From Aquariibacter sp964433315 (lineage in GTDB: Bacteria > Pseudomonadota > Gammaproteobacteria > Burkholderiales > Burkholderiaceae_C): a stretch of DNA of 10,751 bases. Under the pieces are notes generated by a model, which saw only the letters and a program-made list of their open reading frames with translations, had not been told where the DNA came from and made no database searches. The position numbers and the translations under genes are program-made. The stretch is taken from contig CAYSQO010000065.1 of assembly GCA_964433315.1 (NCBI GenBank), positions 1-10,751 on the forward strand, read 5' to 3'. Below are positions 1 to 6,636 of the stretch, one piece after another. Position 1 is the stretch's first letter. Every line of letters starts with the position of its first letter.

Positions 1-72
1 CTGAAGGGCGGCCGGCCCGGCTGGCTGGGCGACGGCCGGACGGCGCCGCGCCGCCCGACCCGCGCGGCCGGC

Positions 73-1254
73 TCAGGCCAGCGGAGCGGGCGGGATGCGG
101 GCCGGGCGCGGCGCGGGCCGGTCGGTCTCGGCGGCGTCCGCGGCCGGGTCCGCGCTGCCGCGCGACGGGGTCCGGTAGCTCCACCAGGGCAGCACGCGGG
201 TCAGCGGCAGCACGGCACCGGGTTCGGTGGCGGCATAGCCGGGCAGGCCGGCCAGGACCTGCGCCCAGGCGGTCGAGCCCAGCAGCCGCACCAGGCGCTG
301 CAGGGCGGCGCTGCTGTCGAGCAGGCTCTTCAGGGTCAGCAGGAAGTAGCGCTCGCGCACCAGGGGGATGAAGTCCAGCCCGGCCTGGCGCGCCGCGGCC
401 TCCAGGCCGAAGGCGGCGTCGGCGGCCCCGCTGGCGACGGCCTGGGCCGCGGCCACGTGGGAGGGCTCGGTCAGTCCGGCCGGCGGCGCTTCCAGGCCGG
501 CTTCGGCCAGCAGCTCGTCGAGCAGGATGCGGGTGCCGGTGCCTTCGGCACGGCCCACCCAGCGCAGCTCCGGCCGCAGCATGTCGGCCAGGCCGGACAG
601 TCGGCATGGGTTGCCGGGCGCGACCATCAGGCCCTGGGTGCGCTGGGCAAAGCCGATCAGCTTGTGGTGGCCGGGCTTGAGCCGCGGCCGGTAGATGCGC
701 GCGCTGACCGAGGCCCGCGCGACCCCGTCGCGCACGTGGAAGCCGGCGAGCGTGCACTGGCCGGCATCCAGCGCGCGCAGGGCGTCGAGGCTGCCCATGA
801 AGCTCAGGTCCAGGTGCAGGGCCTGCTCGCGCGCGAGATCGCGCAGCAGTGGCAGGGCCTGGTCGTGGCTCGCGCAGACCGACAGTACGTCGACCCGGTC
901 GTCGAAGGCATCGTCGAAGGCGCGCTCCAGCTCCATGCGCAGGGCCTCGACCTGCGGGGCGAGCCGGGCCTGGGCGCGGCGCTCGGCCCACAGCAGCTTC
1001 TCGCCGAAGGGCGTCAGCGCCGCGCGCTGGCCCTTGGCCCAGACGACCAGTTCGCGGCCCAGCTCGCTCTCCCAGCGCTTGAACTCGCCCCAGACATGGC
1101 GGTAGGACAGGCCCAGGACCTGGGCCGCGGCGCTGATCGAGCCGCTGCGGTGCAGGGCGTCGAGCAGCGCGAAGAGCGGGTGGTGCAGGGCGGGCGCGCG
1201 GCGCTCGTCCGGCAGGGTGCTGCGCAGCGCGTAGGTGAGGTCAATCCTATGCAT
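73..1254 (-). CDS. ModE-like transcriptional regulator with PBP-like sensor domain
   Basis: 393 aa, ATG at 1254. Seen: residues about 24-90 form a LysR/ModE-type winged helix-turn-helix (core SGSISAAAQVLGLSYRHVW, then a wing ending TPFGEKLL). Residues about 120-340 resemble the cytoplasmic PBP-like domain (PF12727 type), with SFMGSLDALRAL, LAGFHV, EGTGTRILLDELL and an SHVAAAQAV...AAFGLE stretch. The last 35 residues are a Pro/Ala/Arg-rich low-complexity tail. Proteins of this architecture are cytoplasmic one-component regulators whose sensor resembles oxyanion-binding proteins. Divergence from tupBC suggests it senses tungstate or molybdate and controls that transporter and perhaps itself; this is inference. 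It lacks the TOBE/Mop domains of classical E. coli ModE. No Shine-Dalgarno is visible before the ATG, and a CATATG -10-like hexamer lies only 7 nt upstream, so the message may be leaderless. There is no other ATG near the N-terminus. Confidence 0.85.
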   Translation of the reverse strand: MHRIDLTYALRSTLPDERRAPALHHPLFALLDALHRSGSISAAAQVLGLSYRHVWGEFKRWESELGRELVVWAKGQRAALTPFGEKLLWAERRAQARLAPQVEALRMELERAFDDAFDDRVDVLSVCASHDQALPLLRDLAREQALHLDLSFMGSLDALRALDAGQCTLAGFHVRDGVARASVSARIYRPRLKPGHHKLIGFAQRTQGLMVAPGNPCRLSGLADMLRPELRWVGRAEGTGTRILLDELLAEAGLEAPPAGLTEPSHVAAAQAVASGAADAAFGLEAAARQAGLDFIPLVRERYFLLTLKSLLDSSAALQRLVRLLGSTAWAQVLAGLPGYAATEPGAVLPLTRVLPWWSYRTPSRGSADPAADAAETDRPAPRPARIPPAPLA

Positions 1255-1268
1255 CTTGATTCATATGG
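1246..1268. promoter_or_regulatory. candidate operator/promoter island between regulator and tupB
   Basis: An AT-rich island in a sea of GC. CCTATG (1246-1251) is opposed by CATATGG (1262-1268): an inverted repeat with one extra T in the right arm and a 10-nt centre. It also contains the palindromes ATGCAT (1250-1255) and CATATG (1262-1267). It overlaps the start codon of the regulator gene (1252-1254) and lies about 87 nt before the chosen tupB start. On the minus strand CATATG would serve as a -10 for a leaderless regulator message. No convincing -35 is visible for either direction. Role as an oxyanion-responsive operator is inference. Confidence 0.4.
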
Positions 1269-1354
1269 TCAGGGCGCGGAGCCCTCGGGAGAATCCGCCG
1301 CCCCAGTGTGCCGCAGGGGCGGGCCCCGTCGGCGCCGGCCGGTGGCGGCCGCCG

Positions 1355-2113
1355 ATGCCGCGGCCTGCCCCGACGCCCACCGCCTTGAACACCTTCGCCG
1401 ACAGCCTCCGGGTCGCGCTCGACCTGATCCGGGGGGCCGATCCCCAGCTCGGCCAGATCGTCGGGCTCTCGCTGGGTGTCAGCGGGGCGGCCAGCCTGAT
1501 CGCCGCGCTCCTCGGCCTGGGCCTGGGCGCGGCGCTGGCGCTGAGCCAGTTCCCCGGCCGGCGCCTGCTGCTGGTGCTGCTCAATACCTCGCTGGCCCTG
1601 CCGCCGGTGGTGGTGGGCCTGGTGGTCTACCTGCTGCTGTCGCGCTCCGGCCCGCTGGGTGCCTGGGGGCTGCTGTTCACCCCGGCGGCGATGGTGGTGG
1701 CGCAGACGGTGCTGATCCTGCCCATCGTCGTCGCCCTGACGCGGCAGGCGCTCCAGGCCCCCTGGGCCCTGCACGGCGAGCAGCTTCGATCGATGGGCGC
1801 GAGCCGCCCGGTGGCTGCCCTGCTGCTGCTGTGGGACGAGCGCCTGGCCCTGCTCACCGTGGTGCTGGCGGCCTTCGGCCGGGCGGTGGCGGAGGTGGGC
1901 GCGGTGATGATCGTCGGCGGCAACATCGCCGGCCACACCCGGGTGATGACCACCGCGATCGCCCTGGAGACCAGCAAGGGCGACCTGCCCCTGGCCCTGG
2001 CCCTGGGCCTGGTGCTGCTCGGCGTGGTGCTGCTGCTGAACCTGGGCATCGCGGCGCTGCGCGCCTGGCAGGGGCGTGGCGAGGCGAGCGTCGAGGGCCT
2101 GGCCCATGACTGA
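1355..2113 (+). CDS. tupB: tungstate-type ABC transporter permease TupB
   Basis: 252 aa from ATG 1355. Inner-membrane permease of a TupABC-type oxyanion importer. Seen: about five hydrophobic spans (roughly residues 37-62, 70-97, 107-127, 163-188, 213-237). A cytoplasmic EAA-like loop with EQLRSMGAS (142-150) precedes the fourth span and should contact the ATPase. The segment AFGRAVAEVGAVMIVGGNI is typical of TupB/COG4662 permeases. The frame is open upstream to a start at 1235, but those 40 residues are proline- and arginine-rich, unlike the family, and would overlap the regulator gene, so the internal ATG is preferred; TTG 1384 is another possibility. The Shine-Dalgarno is weak (GGTGG). The gene overlaps tupC by 8 nt. 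Known family: imports tungstate for molybdo/tungsto-enzymes such as formate dehydrogenases. Specificity for tungstate over molybdate cannot be read from a permease. Confidence 0.85.
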   Translation: MPRPAPTPTALNTFADSLRVALDLIRGADPQLGQIVGLSLGVSGAASLIAALLGLGLGAALALSQFPGRRLLLVLLNTSLALPPVVVGLVVYLLLSRSGPLGAWGLLFTPAAMVVAQTVLILPIVVALTRQALQAPWALHGEQLRSMGASRPVAALLLLWDERLALLTVVLAAFGRAVAEVGAVMIVGGNIAGHTRVMTTAIALETSKGDLPLALALGLVLLGVVLLLNLGIAALRAWQGRGEASVEGLAHD

Positions 2114-2813
2114 GCCCGCGCTGATCGAGCTGCAGGGCGCCTGCGTGCGCTTCGGCCCCCGCCTGGCCCTGCATCCGCTGGACCTGCGGATCGCGCCGGG
2201 CGAGCGGCTGGCCCTGGTCGGCGCCAATGGCTCGGGCAAGAGCACCCTGCTGCGCCTGCTGCACGGCCTGCGCCGTCCCGACGCCGGCTGCCGCCGGCAG
2301 GCCGCGGCTCTGCGCATCGGCATGCTCTTCCAGCGGCCGGCACTGCTGCGGCTGTCGGTGGCCGCGCACCTGCGGCTGGCCCTGCGCCTGGCGGGCGGCG
2401 CCGGGCCCGACCCCGCCGCGCGGGTGGCCGAACTGCTCGACCAGGTCGGCCTGCGGGCCGAGGCGGCCCGTCCGGCGCGTGCCCTGTCGGGCGGCCAGCA
2501 GCAGCGCTTGGCCCTGGCCCGGGCCCTGGCGGGCCGGCCGGGGCTGCTGCTGCTCGACGAGCCCACCGCCAGCCTGGACCCGGGGGCCAAGCGCGAGGTC
2601 GAGGCCCTGATCGAGGGCCTGGCCGAAGGCGGCCTGAGCCTGGTCTTCGCCTCGCACAACCTGGGGCAGGTCAAGCGCCTGGCCACGCGGGTGCTCTACC
2701 TGGAACAGGGCCGGGTGCTGGCCGATGCCCCGGTCGGCCCCTTCTTTGCCGACGGCGGCGCGGCCCTGCCGGAGGCGGCCCGGCGCTTCGTCCGTGGCGA
2801 GCTGCCCTGGTGA
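2106..2813 (+). CDS. tupC: tungstate-type ABC transporter ATPase TupC
   Basis: 235 aa. Cytoplasmic ATPase that drives TupB. Seen: Walker A GANGSGKST (39-47), Q-loop glutamine in LFQRP (Q76), ABC signature LSGGQ (127-131), Walker B LLLLDEP ending at D151-E152, D-loop SLDP, and the switch histidine in FASHN (H184). All catalytic motifs are intact. It ends soon after the core domain, so it is a short importer ATPase without the C-terminal TOBE domain of ModC. ATG 2106 is chosen because ATGACTGA joins the tupB stop to the tupC start, the usual sign of translational coupling; an upstream in-frame start at 2076 would lie deep in tupB. The operon then appears to end: a palindrome follows the stop and the next gene is of another type. 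The sub-family assignment rests largely on the TupB neighbour. Confidence 0.88.
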   Translation: MTEPALIELQGACVRFGPRLALHPLDLRIAPGERLALVGANGSGKSTLLRLLHGLRRPDAGCRRQAAALRIGMLFQRPALLRLSVAAHLRLALRLAGGAGPDPAARVAELLDQVGLRAEAARPARALSGGQQQRLALARALAGRPGLLLLDEPTASLDPGAKREVEALIEGLAEGGLSLVFASHNLGQVKRLATRVLYLEQGRVLADAPVGPFFADGGAALPEAARRFVRGELPW

Positions 2814-2814
2814 G

Positions 2815-2830
2815 GCCGGGGCGCCCCGGC
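2815..2830. terminator. GC-rich palindrome after tupC
   Basis: A perfect 16-bp palindrome, GCCGGGGCGCCCCGGC, begins two bases after the tupC stop codon. It can form a strong short hairpin but no T-run follows, so it is either a weak or Rho-assisted terminator or an mRNA 3' end stabiliser. Confidence 0.35.
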
Positions 2831-2839
2831 GCGTCTCGA

Positions 2840-2845
2840 TACCAT
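2840..2845 (+). promoter_or_regulatory. possible -10 element of the AIM24-family gene
   Basis: TACCAT inside GATACCAT lies 55 nt before the ATG at 2901 and is the only AT-leaning spot in this 87-nt gap. No recognisable -35 stands 16-18 nt upstream. Between it and the gene a GCCGGC/GCCGGC hairpin (2859-2873) may form in the leader. Confidence 0.25.
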
Positions 2846-2900
2846 CCGCGTCGCAAGTGCCGGCCGGGCCGGCGCCCCTTTCAGCGCGAGGACATTGAAG

Positions 2901-3713
2901 ATGGCGATGGACGTGGTGGATTTCGAAATCAAGGGCAGCGAGATGCAGTTCGTCGAGGTCGAGCTCGACCCCGGCGAGGCCGCCATCGGCGAGGCCGGCA
3001 GCATGATGTTCATGGAAGCCGGCATCGCGATGGACACCGTCTTCGGCGACGGCTCGGCCCAGCAGGGCGGCTTCTTCGGCAAGCTGCTCGGCGCGGGCAA
3101 GCGCCTGATCACCGGTGAGTCGCTGTTCACCACGGTCTACACCAACCAGGCGGCGGCCAAGCAGCGGGTCGCCTTCGCGGCCCCCTACCCGGGCAAGATC
3201 CTGCCGATGGACCTGTCGCGCCTGGGCGGCACGCTGATCTGCCAGAAGGACGCCTTCCTCTGCGCGGCCCGCGGCGTGAGCCTGGGCATCGCCTTCCAGC
3301 AGAAGCTCTCGGTGGGCTTCTTCGGCGGCGAGGGCTTCATCATGCAGAAGCTCGATGGCGACGGCCTGGCCTTCATCCATGCCGGCGGCACGGTGGTCCG
3401 GCGCGAGCTCAAGGCCGGCGAGGTGCTGCGCGTCGACACCGGATGCGTGGTGGCCTACACGCCCAGCGTGGACTTCGAGATCCAGTACGTCGGCAAGATC
3501 AAGACCGCGCTGTTCGGCGGCGAGGGCCTCTTCCTCGCCCAGCTGAGCGGCCCCGGCACCGTCTGGCTGCAGAGCCTGCCCTTCAGCCGCCTGGCCAGCC
3601 GCGTGTTCGCGGCCGCGCCGCAGATGGGCGGCCGACGCGAGGAGGGCTCGGTGCTCGGCGGCTTCGCCGGCGGCGGCCTGCTGGGCTCGGTGCTGGGCGG
3701 CGACGAGGAGTGA
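2901..3713 (+). CDS. AIM24 / TIGR00266 family protein
   Basis: 270 aa. Seen: an N-terminal segment of the AIM24 (PF01987) type with FEIKGSEMQFVEVELDPGEAAIGEAGSM style spacing, repeated Gly-rich beta turns (GGEGFIMQKL, GGEGLFLAQLSG), and VWLQSLPFSRLASR near the end, matching the TIGR00266 family. The C-terminus is glycine-rich and ends GGDEE. There is no signal peptide, so it is probably cytoplasmic. The family is a beta-rich fold of unknown biochemical function in bacteria; the yeast relative AIM24 is a mitochondrial protein tied to inner membrane organisation. ATG 2901 is chosen because GAGGA (2888-2892) sits 8 nt upstream, whereas the TTG at 2895 would be only 2 nt away; ATG 2907 is a lesser alternative. 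It appears monocistronic, with tup genes before and sugar genes after, so context says nothing about its job. Confidence 0.85.
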   Translation: MAMDVVDFEIKGSEMQFVEVELDPGEAAIGEAGSMMFMEAGIAMDTVFGDGSAQQGGFFGKLLGAGKRLITGESLFTTVYTNQAAAKQRVAFAAPYPGKILPMDLSRLGGTLICQKDAFLCAARGVSLGIAFQQKLSVGFFGGEGFIMQKLDGDGLAFIHAGGTVVRRELKAGEVLRVDTGCVVAYTPSVDFEIQYVGKIKTALFGGEGLFLAQLSGPGTVWLQSLPFSRLASRVFAAAPQMGGRREEGSVLGGFAGGGLLGSVLGGDEE

Positions 3714-3741
3714 AGCCCCGCCGGGCCCCGCGGTCCGCACC

Positions 3742-3762
3742 CCCTCCGCTCAGGGCGGGGGG
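3742..3762 (+). terminator. possible hairpin terminator after the AIM24-family gene
   Basis: CCCTCCGC (3742-3749) can pair with GCGGGGGG (3755-3762) with one U-G wobble around the loop TCAGG. It is 28 nt after the stop codon. No T-run follows, so intrinsic termination is doubtful. Confidence 0.25.
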
Positions 3763-3771
3763 CGGCGGCGG

Positions 3772-3796
3772 AAACCTCAGGGTTGGTCCCTAGAAT
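3772..3796 (+). promoter_or_regulatory. promoter region of the phosphohexomutase-waaA unit
   Basis: TAGAAT (3791-3796) is a good -10 match, placing a start of transcription near 3803 and a leader of about 40 nt. Instead of a -35 hexamer, the upstream DNA holds AAACCTCAGGGTT (3772-3784), a near-palindrome that recurs before the helicase gene at 6586. It may be an activator or alternative sigma site; that is inference. Confidence 0.4.
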
Positions 3797-3844
3797 GAAC
3801 CGAAGCCTCTTTCCCACCCATCCCCGTCCCGGAGACCTCCTCCC

Positions 3845-5251
3845 ATGCGTGTAGACGCCAGCATCTTCAAGGCCTACGACATCCGCGGCATCGTCGGCAA
3901 GACGCTCGACGCCGCCCTGGCCGAACACCTCGGCCGGGCCTTCGGCAGCGAGGCGGTGCGCCTGGGCGAGAAGGTCGTGGCCGTCGGCCGCGACGGGCGG
4001 CTCTCGGGCCCCGAGCTGGTGGCGGCGCTCTCGCGCGGCCTGACCGCGGCCGGTGTCGACGTGATCGACCTCGGTGCCGTCACCACGCCGATGCTGTATT
4101 ACGCGGCGGCCACCCGCGGCGCGATCGGCTGCAACAGCGGCATTCAGGTCACCGGCAGCCACAACCCCAAGGACTACAACGGCTTCAAGATGGTGCTGGC
4201 CGGCCGCGCGATCTACGGCGACGAGATCCAGGGCCTGCGCAAGCGCATCGAGGCCGAGGACTACCTCAGCGGCCAGGGCCGCGTCACCCCGGTCGACCTG
4301 CTGGCCGAGTACACCCAGCGCATCGTCGGCGACGCGAAGCTGGCCCGGCCGCTGAAGATCGTCGTCGACTCCGGCAACGGCATCCCCGGCGCCAGCGCCC
4401 CGGGCATCCTGCGCGCCCTGGGCTGCGAGGTGATCGAGCTCTATTCCGAGGTCGACGGCGACTTCCCCAACCACCACCCCGATCCCTCCAAGCCCGAGAA
4501 CCTGCGCGACCTGATCCGCACCGTCGCCGAGACCGGCGCCGAGCTCGGCCTGGCCTTCGACGGCGACGGCGACCGCCTGGGCGTGGTGACCCGCGACGGC
4601 CAGAACATCTTCCCCGACCGGCAGCTGATGCTCTATGCGCGCGACATCCTGACCCGCCGCCCCGGCGAGCCGGTGATCTACGACGTCAAGTGCAGCCAGC
4701 GCCTGACCGAGGCCGTGCGCGCGGCCGGCGGCCAGCCCATGATGTGGAAGACCGGCCACTCGCTGATCAAGGCCCAGCTCAAGGCCACCGGCGCCCCGAT
4801 CGCCGGCGAGATGAGCGGCCACATCTTCTTCTCCGAGCGCTGGTACGGTTTCGACGACGCGACCTACACCGCCGCCCGCCTGCTGGAAATCCTCAGCCGC
4901 GAGGCCGATCCCAGCGCCGTGCTCAATGCCCTGCCGACCAGCTTCAGCACGCCCGAGATCAACGTGGCCTGCGCCGAGGGCGAGCACCACGCCGTCGTCG
5001 CCACCCTGCGCGAGCAGGTGGCTTCGGGCGCGCTGAGCTTCCCGGGCGCCAGCGAGGTCGTCACCATCGACGGCGTGCGGGTCGACTTCGCCGATGGCTT
5101 CGGCCTGATCCGCGCCTCCAACACCACCCCGGTGCTGGTGCTGCGCTTCGAGGGTCACACCGAGGCGGCGCTGCACCGCATCGAGGAAACCTTCGTCGCC
5201 GCACTGAAGGCCGTCAAGCCGGACGCCGTGCTCGGTGCCGCCTCCCACTGA
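3845..5251 (+). CDS. algC: phosphomannomutase/phosphoglucomutase (AlgC type)
   Basis: 468 aa, full length for the AlgC/ManB alpha-D-phosphohexomutase family. Cytoplasmic enzyme that interconverts hexose 6-phosphate and 1-phosphate (mannose or glucose) through a phosphoserine, feeding nucleotide-sugar supply for LPS and exopolysaccharide. Seen in order: FKAYDIRGIVG at the N-terminus; catalytic serine loop TGSHNP (103-108, S105); Mg-binding loop DGDGDR (239-244); sugar-specificity loop GEMSGH (321-326); phosphate-binding loop RASNTTP (423-429). Each of the four domains carries its key loop, so it should be active. GEMSGH is the form found in bifunctional PMM/PGM enzymes; phosphoglucosamine mutase (GlmM) is less likely. 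GGAGA (3831-3835) sits 9 nt before the ATG. It overlaps waaA by 17 nt, suggesting one transcript. Whether mannose or glucose is the main substrate in this organism cannot be seen. Confidence 0.92.
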   Translation: MRVDASIFKAYDIRGIVGKTLDAALAEHLGRAFGSEAVRLGEKVVAVGRDGRLSGPELVAALSRGLTAAGVDVIDLGAVTTPMLYYAAATRGAIGCNSGIQVTGSHNPKDYNGFKMVLAGRAIYGDEIQGLRKRIEAEDYLSGQGRVTPVDLLAEYTQRIVGDAKLARPLKIVVDSGNGIPGASAPGILRALGCEVIELYSEVDGDFPNHHPDPSKPENLRDLIRTVAETGAELGLAFDGDGDRLGVVTRDGQNIFPDRQLMLYARDILTRRPGEPVIYDVKCSQRLTEAVRAAGGQPMMWKTGHSLIKAQLKATGAPIAGEMSGHIFFSERWYGFDDATYTAARLLEILSREADPSAVLNALPTSFSTPEINVACAEGEHHAVVATLREQVASGALSFPGASEVVTIDGVRVDFADGFGLIRASNTTPVLVLRFEGHTEAALHRIEETFVAALKAVKPDAVLGAASH

Positions 5252-6593
5252 GGCCGGCGAGGGCGCAGGCGCGCCCGCGCGCCCGCGCGCCGAGGCCCTG
5301 GCCCTGGGCCTCTACCGCGCCCTCAGCACGCTGCTCGCCCCGGCCCTGCGCGCCCGGCTCGCCTGGCGCGGCCGGGCCGAGCCGGGCTACCGGCAGGCGG
5401 TGGCGGAACGCTTCGGCGTCTATGACGGGCCCCCGCCCCCGCCTGGCGCCGTCTGGCTGCATGCCGTCTCCCTGGGCGAAACCCGGGCGGCCGAGCCGCT
5501 GATCGCCGCCCTGCGCGCCGAGGATCCGACGCTGCGCCTGATCCTCAGCCACGGCACCGCCACCGGCCGGGCGGCCGGCGCCGCGCTGCTGCGCCCGGGC
5601 GACCGGCAGGTCTGGCTGCCCTGGGATGCCCCCGGCCCGGTGCGCCGCTTCCTGGCCTGGGCCCGGCCGCGCTGCGGCCTGCTGATGGAGACCGAGGTCT
5701 GGCCCGGCCTGATGGCCCAGGCGCAAGCCCACGGGCTGCCGGTCTGGCTGGTCAATGCCCGGCTGAGCGAGCGCAGCCTGCGCCGCGGTCGTCGCTTCGA
5801 CGCCCTGCTGCGCCCGGCCCACCGGGCCCTGGCCGGCGCGCTGGCCCAGACCCCCGAGGACGCCACCCGACTGCAGGCCGCCGGCGTGCGCCGGGTCGAG
5901 GTGCTGGGCAACCTGAAGTTCGCCCTGCGGCCCGAGCCCGCCCTGCAGGCCCGCGGCCGGGCCTGGGCGGCGGCCAGCGGCCTGCCGCTGCTGCTCTTCG
6001 CCAGCAGCCGCGAGGGCGAGGAGGCCGCGCTGCTGGCCGCCTGGCAGGCCCGGGCCGCCGCGCTGGCCGGCCGCCTGCGGCTGCTGGTGGTGCCCCGCCA
6101 TCCGCAGCGCTTCGACGAGGTCGCCGCGCTGCTGGCCCCGCTCGGCCCCTTGGCCCGCCGCAGCGCCTGGGGGGCCGAGGGCCTGCCCCCGCCCGACGCC
6201 GCGCAGGCCCCGGTCTGGCTGGGCGACAGCCTGGGCGAGATGCCGGCCTACTACAGCGCCGCCGCGGGCGGCGGCCTGGCCCTGCTCGGCGGCAGCTTCG
6301 CGCCGCTGGGCGGGCAGAACCTGATCGAGGCTGCGGCCTGCGGCTGCCCGCTGCTGATGGGGCCGCACACCTTCAACTTCGCCGCCGCGGCGCAGGAGGC
6401 CTGCGCGGCCGGGGCCGCCGAGGCCGTGCCCGATCTGCCCGCCGCCCTGGACCGCGCGCTGGCGCTGCTCGAGGCCCCGGCCTTGCGTGCGACCCGGGCG
6501 GCGGCCGGGCCGCCTTGGGTGGCGGGGCGGCAGGACGTCGCCCGCCGCATGGCCCGGCGGGTGCTGGCGTCGCCCCCGGACGACAAAACCTAG
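5235..6593 (+). CDS. waaA: 3-deoxy-D-manno-octulosonic acid transferase (Kdo transferase)
   Basis: 452 aa, GT30 family (WaaA/KdtA). Transfers Kdo from CMP-Kdo to lipid IVA at the inner membrane, the first step of the LPS core. Seen: membrane-associated N-terminus YRALSTLLAPAL followed by LAWRGRAEPGYRQAVAERFG; catalytic GE in SLGETRAAEPLIAAL (E82); METEVWP (151-157); GNLKF (225-229); ASSREGEE (256-263); RHPQRF (288-293); DSLGEM (331-336); GGSFAPLGGQNLIEAAACG (352-370); GPHTFNF (376-382). Slightly longer than usual: about 24 extra Ala/Pro/Arg residues lie before the conserved start. The GTG at 5235 lies inside the end of the mutase gene and is the only plausible in-frame start before the conserved region; the Shine-Dalgarno is poor, so coupling to the upstream gene is likely. 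The extension contains an 8-bp tandem repeat. The enzyme may be mono- or bifunctional; sequence alone does not say. Confidence 0.92.
   Translation: MPPPTEAGEGAGAPARPRAEALALGLYRALSTLLAPALRARLAWRGRAEPGYRQAVAERFGVYDGPPPPPGAVWLHAVSLGETRAAEPLIAALRAEDPTLRLILSHGTATGRAAGAALLRPGDRQVWLPWDAPGPVRRFLAWARPRCGLLMETEVWPGLMAQAQAHGLPVWLVNARLSERSLRRGRRFDALLRPAHRALAGALAQTPEDATRLQAAGVRRVEVLGNLKFALRPEPALQARGRAWAAASGLPLLLFASSREGEEAALLAAWQARAAALAGRLRLLVVPRHPQRFDEVAALLAPLGPLARRSAWGAEGLPPPDAAQAPVWLGDSLGEMPAYYSAAAGGGLALLGGSFAPLGGQNLIEAAACGCPLLMGPHTFNFAAAAQEACAAGAAEAVPDLPAALDRALALLEAPALRATRAAAGPPWVAGRQDVARRMARRVLASPPDDKT
5269..5291 (+). repeat. 8-bp tandem repeat in the 5' end of waaA
   Basis: GCGCGCCC is repeated head to tail at 5269-5276 and 5277-5284, with 7 of 8 bases again at 5285-5291. 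The unit is not a multiple of three, so a gain or loss would shift the waaA frame. It codes for the non-conserved Ala/Pro/Arg extension. Confidence 0.6.
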
Positions 6594-6597
6594 GGTT
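6586..6597. promoter_or_regulatory. AAACCTAGGGTT near-palindrome, second copy
   Basis: AAACCTAGGGTT spans the waaA stop codon (TAG 6591-6593). It matches AAACCTCAGGGTT at 3772-3784 apart from one inserted C, and both are followed by a short GC tract and then a -10-like hexamer. Here the next -10-like hexamer is at 6625-6630. Possible binding site; no known regulator is assigned. Confidence 0.3.
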
Positions 6598-6624
6598 CGC
6601 CCGGATCGTTCGTCGCATCCGTGC

Positions 6625-6630
6625 CATAAT
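6625..6630 (+). promoter_or_regulatory. candidate -10 element of the helicase gene
   Basis: CATAAT matches the sigma-70 -10 consensus at five of six positions. Transcription would start near 6637 and give a leader of about 233 nt. No clear -35 is found 16-18 nt upstream. Confidence 0.4.
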
Positions 6631-6636
6631 CGCAGG

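Noticed and set aside
1..72. End of a gene or a terminator at the left edge
   Set aside because: A plus-strand TGA at 2-4 could end an upstream gene and the DNA is full of short GC inverted repeats, but 72 bases give no coding or terminator evidence that can be trusted.
1269..1354. Possible molybdenum/tungsten cofactor riboswitch before tupB
   Set aside because: The leader is under 90 nt and I could not find the multi-stem layout of that RNA; only generic GC pairing is visible.
2076..2105. Longer tupC start at 2076 inside tupB
   Set aside because: The ATGACTGA stop-start overlap at 2106 is the classical coupled start, and the extra ten residues are not family-like.
457..2109. A 550-codon plus-strand open frame across the regulator and tupB
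   Set aside because: It is antisense to the regulator and out of frame with tupB; the peptide is Gln/Gly/Ala/Arg-rich without motifs, a by-product of GC-rich codon use.
3455..5248. A 597-codon minus-strand open frame opposite the phosphohexomutase
   Set aside because: Composition is a mirror of GC-rich third positions; no domain is recognisable and the plus-strand enzyme is intact.
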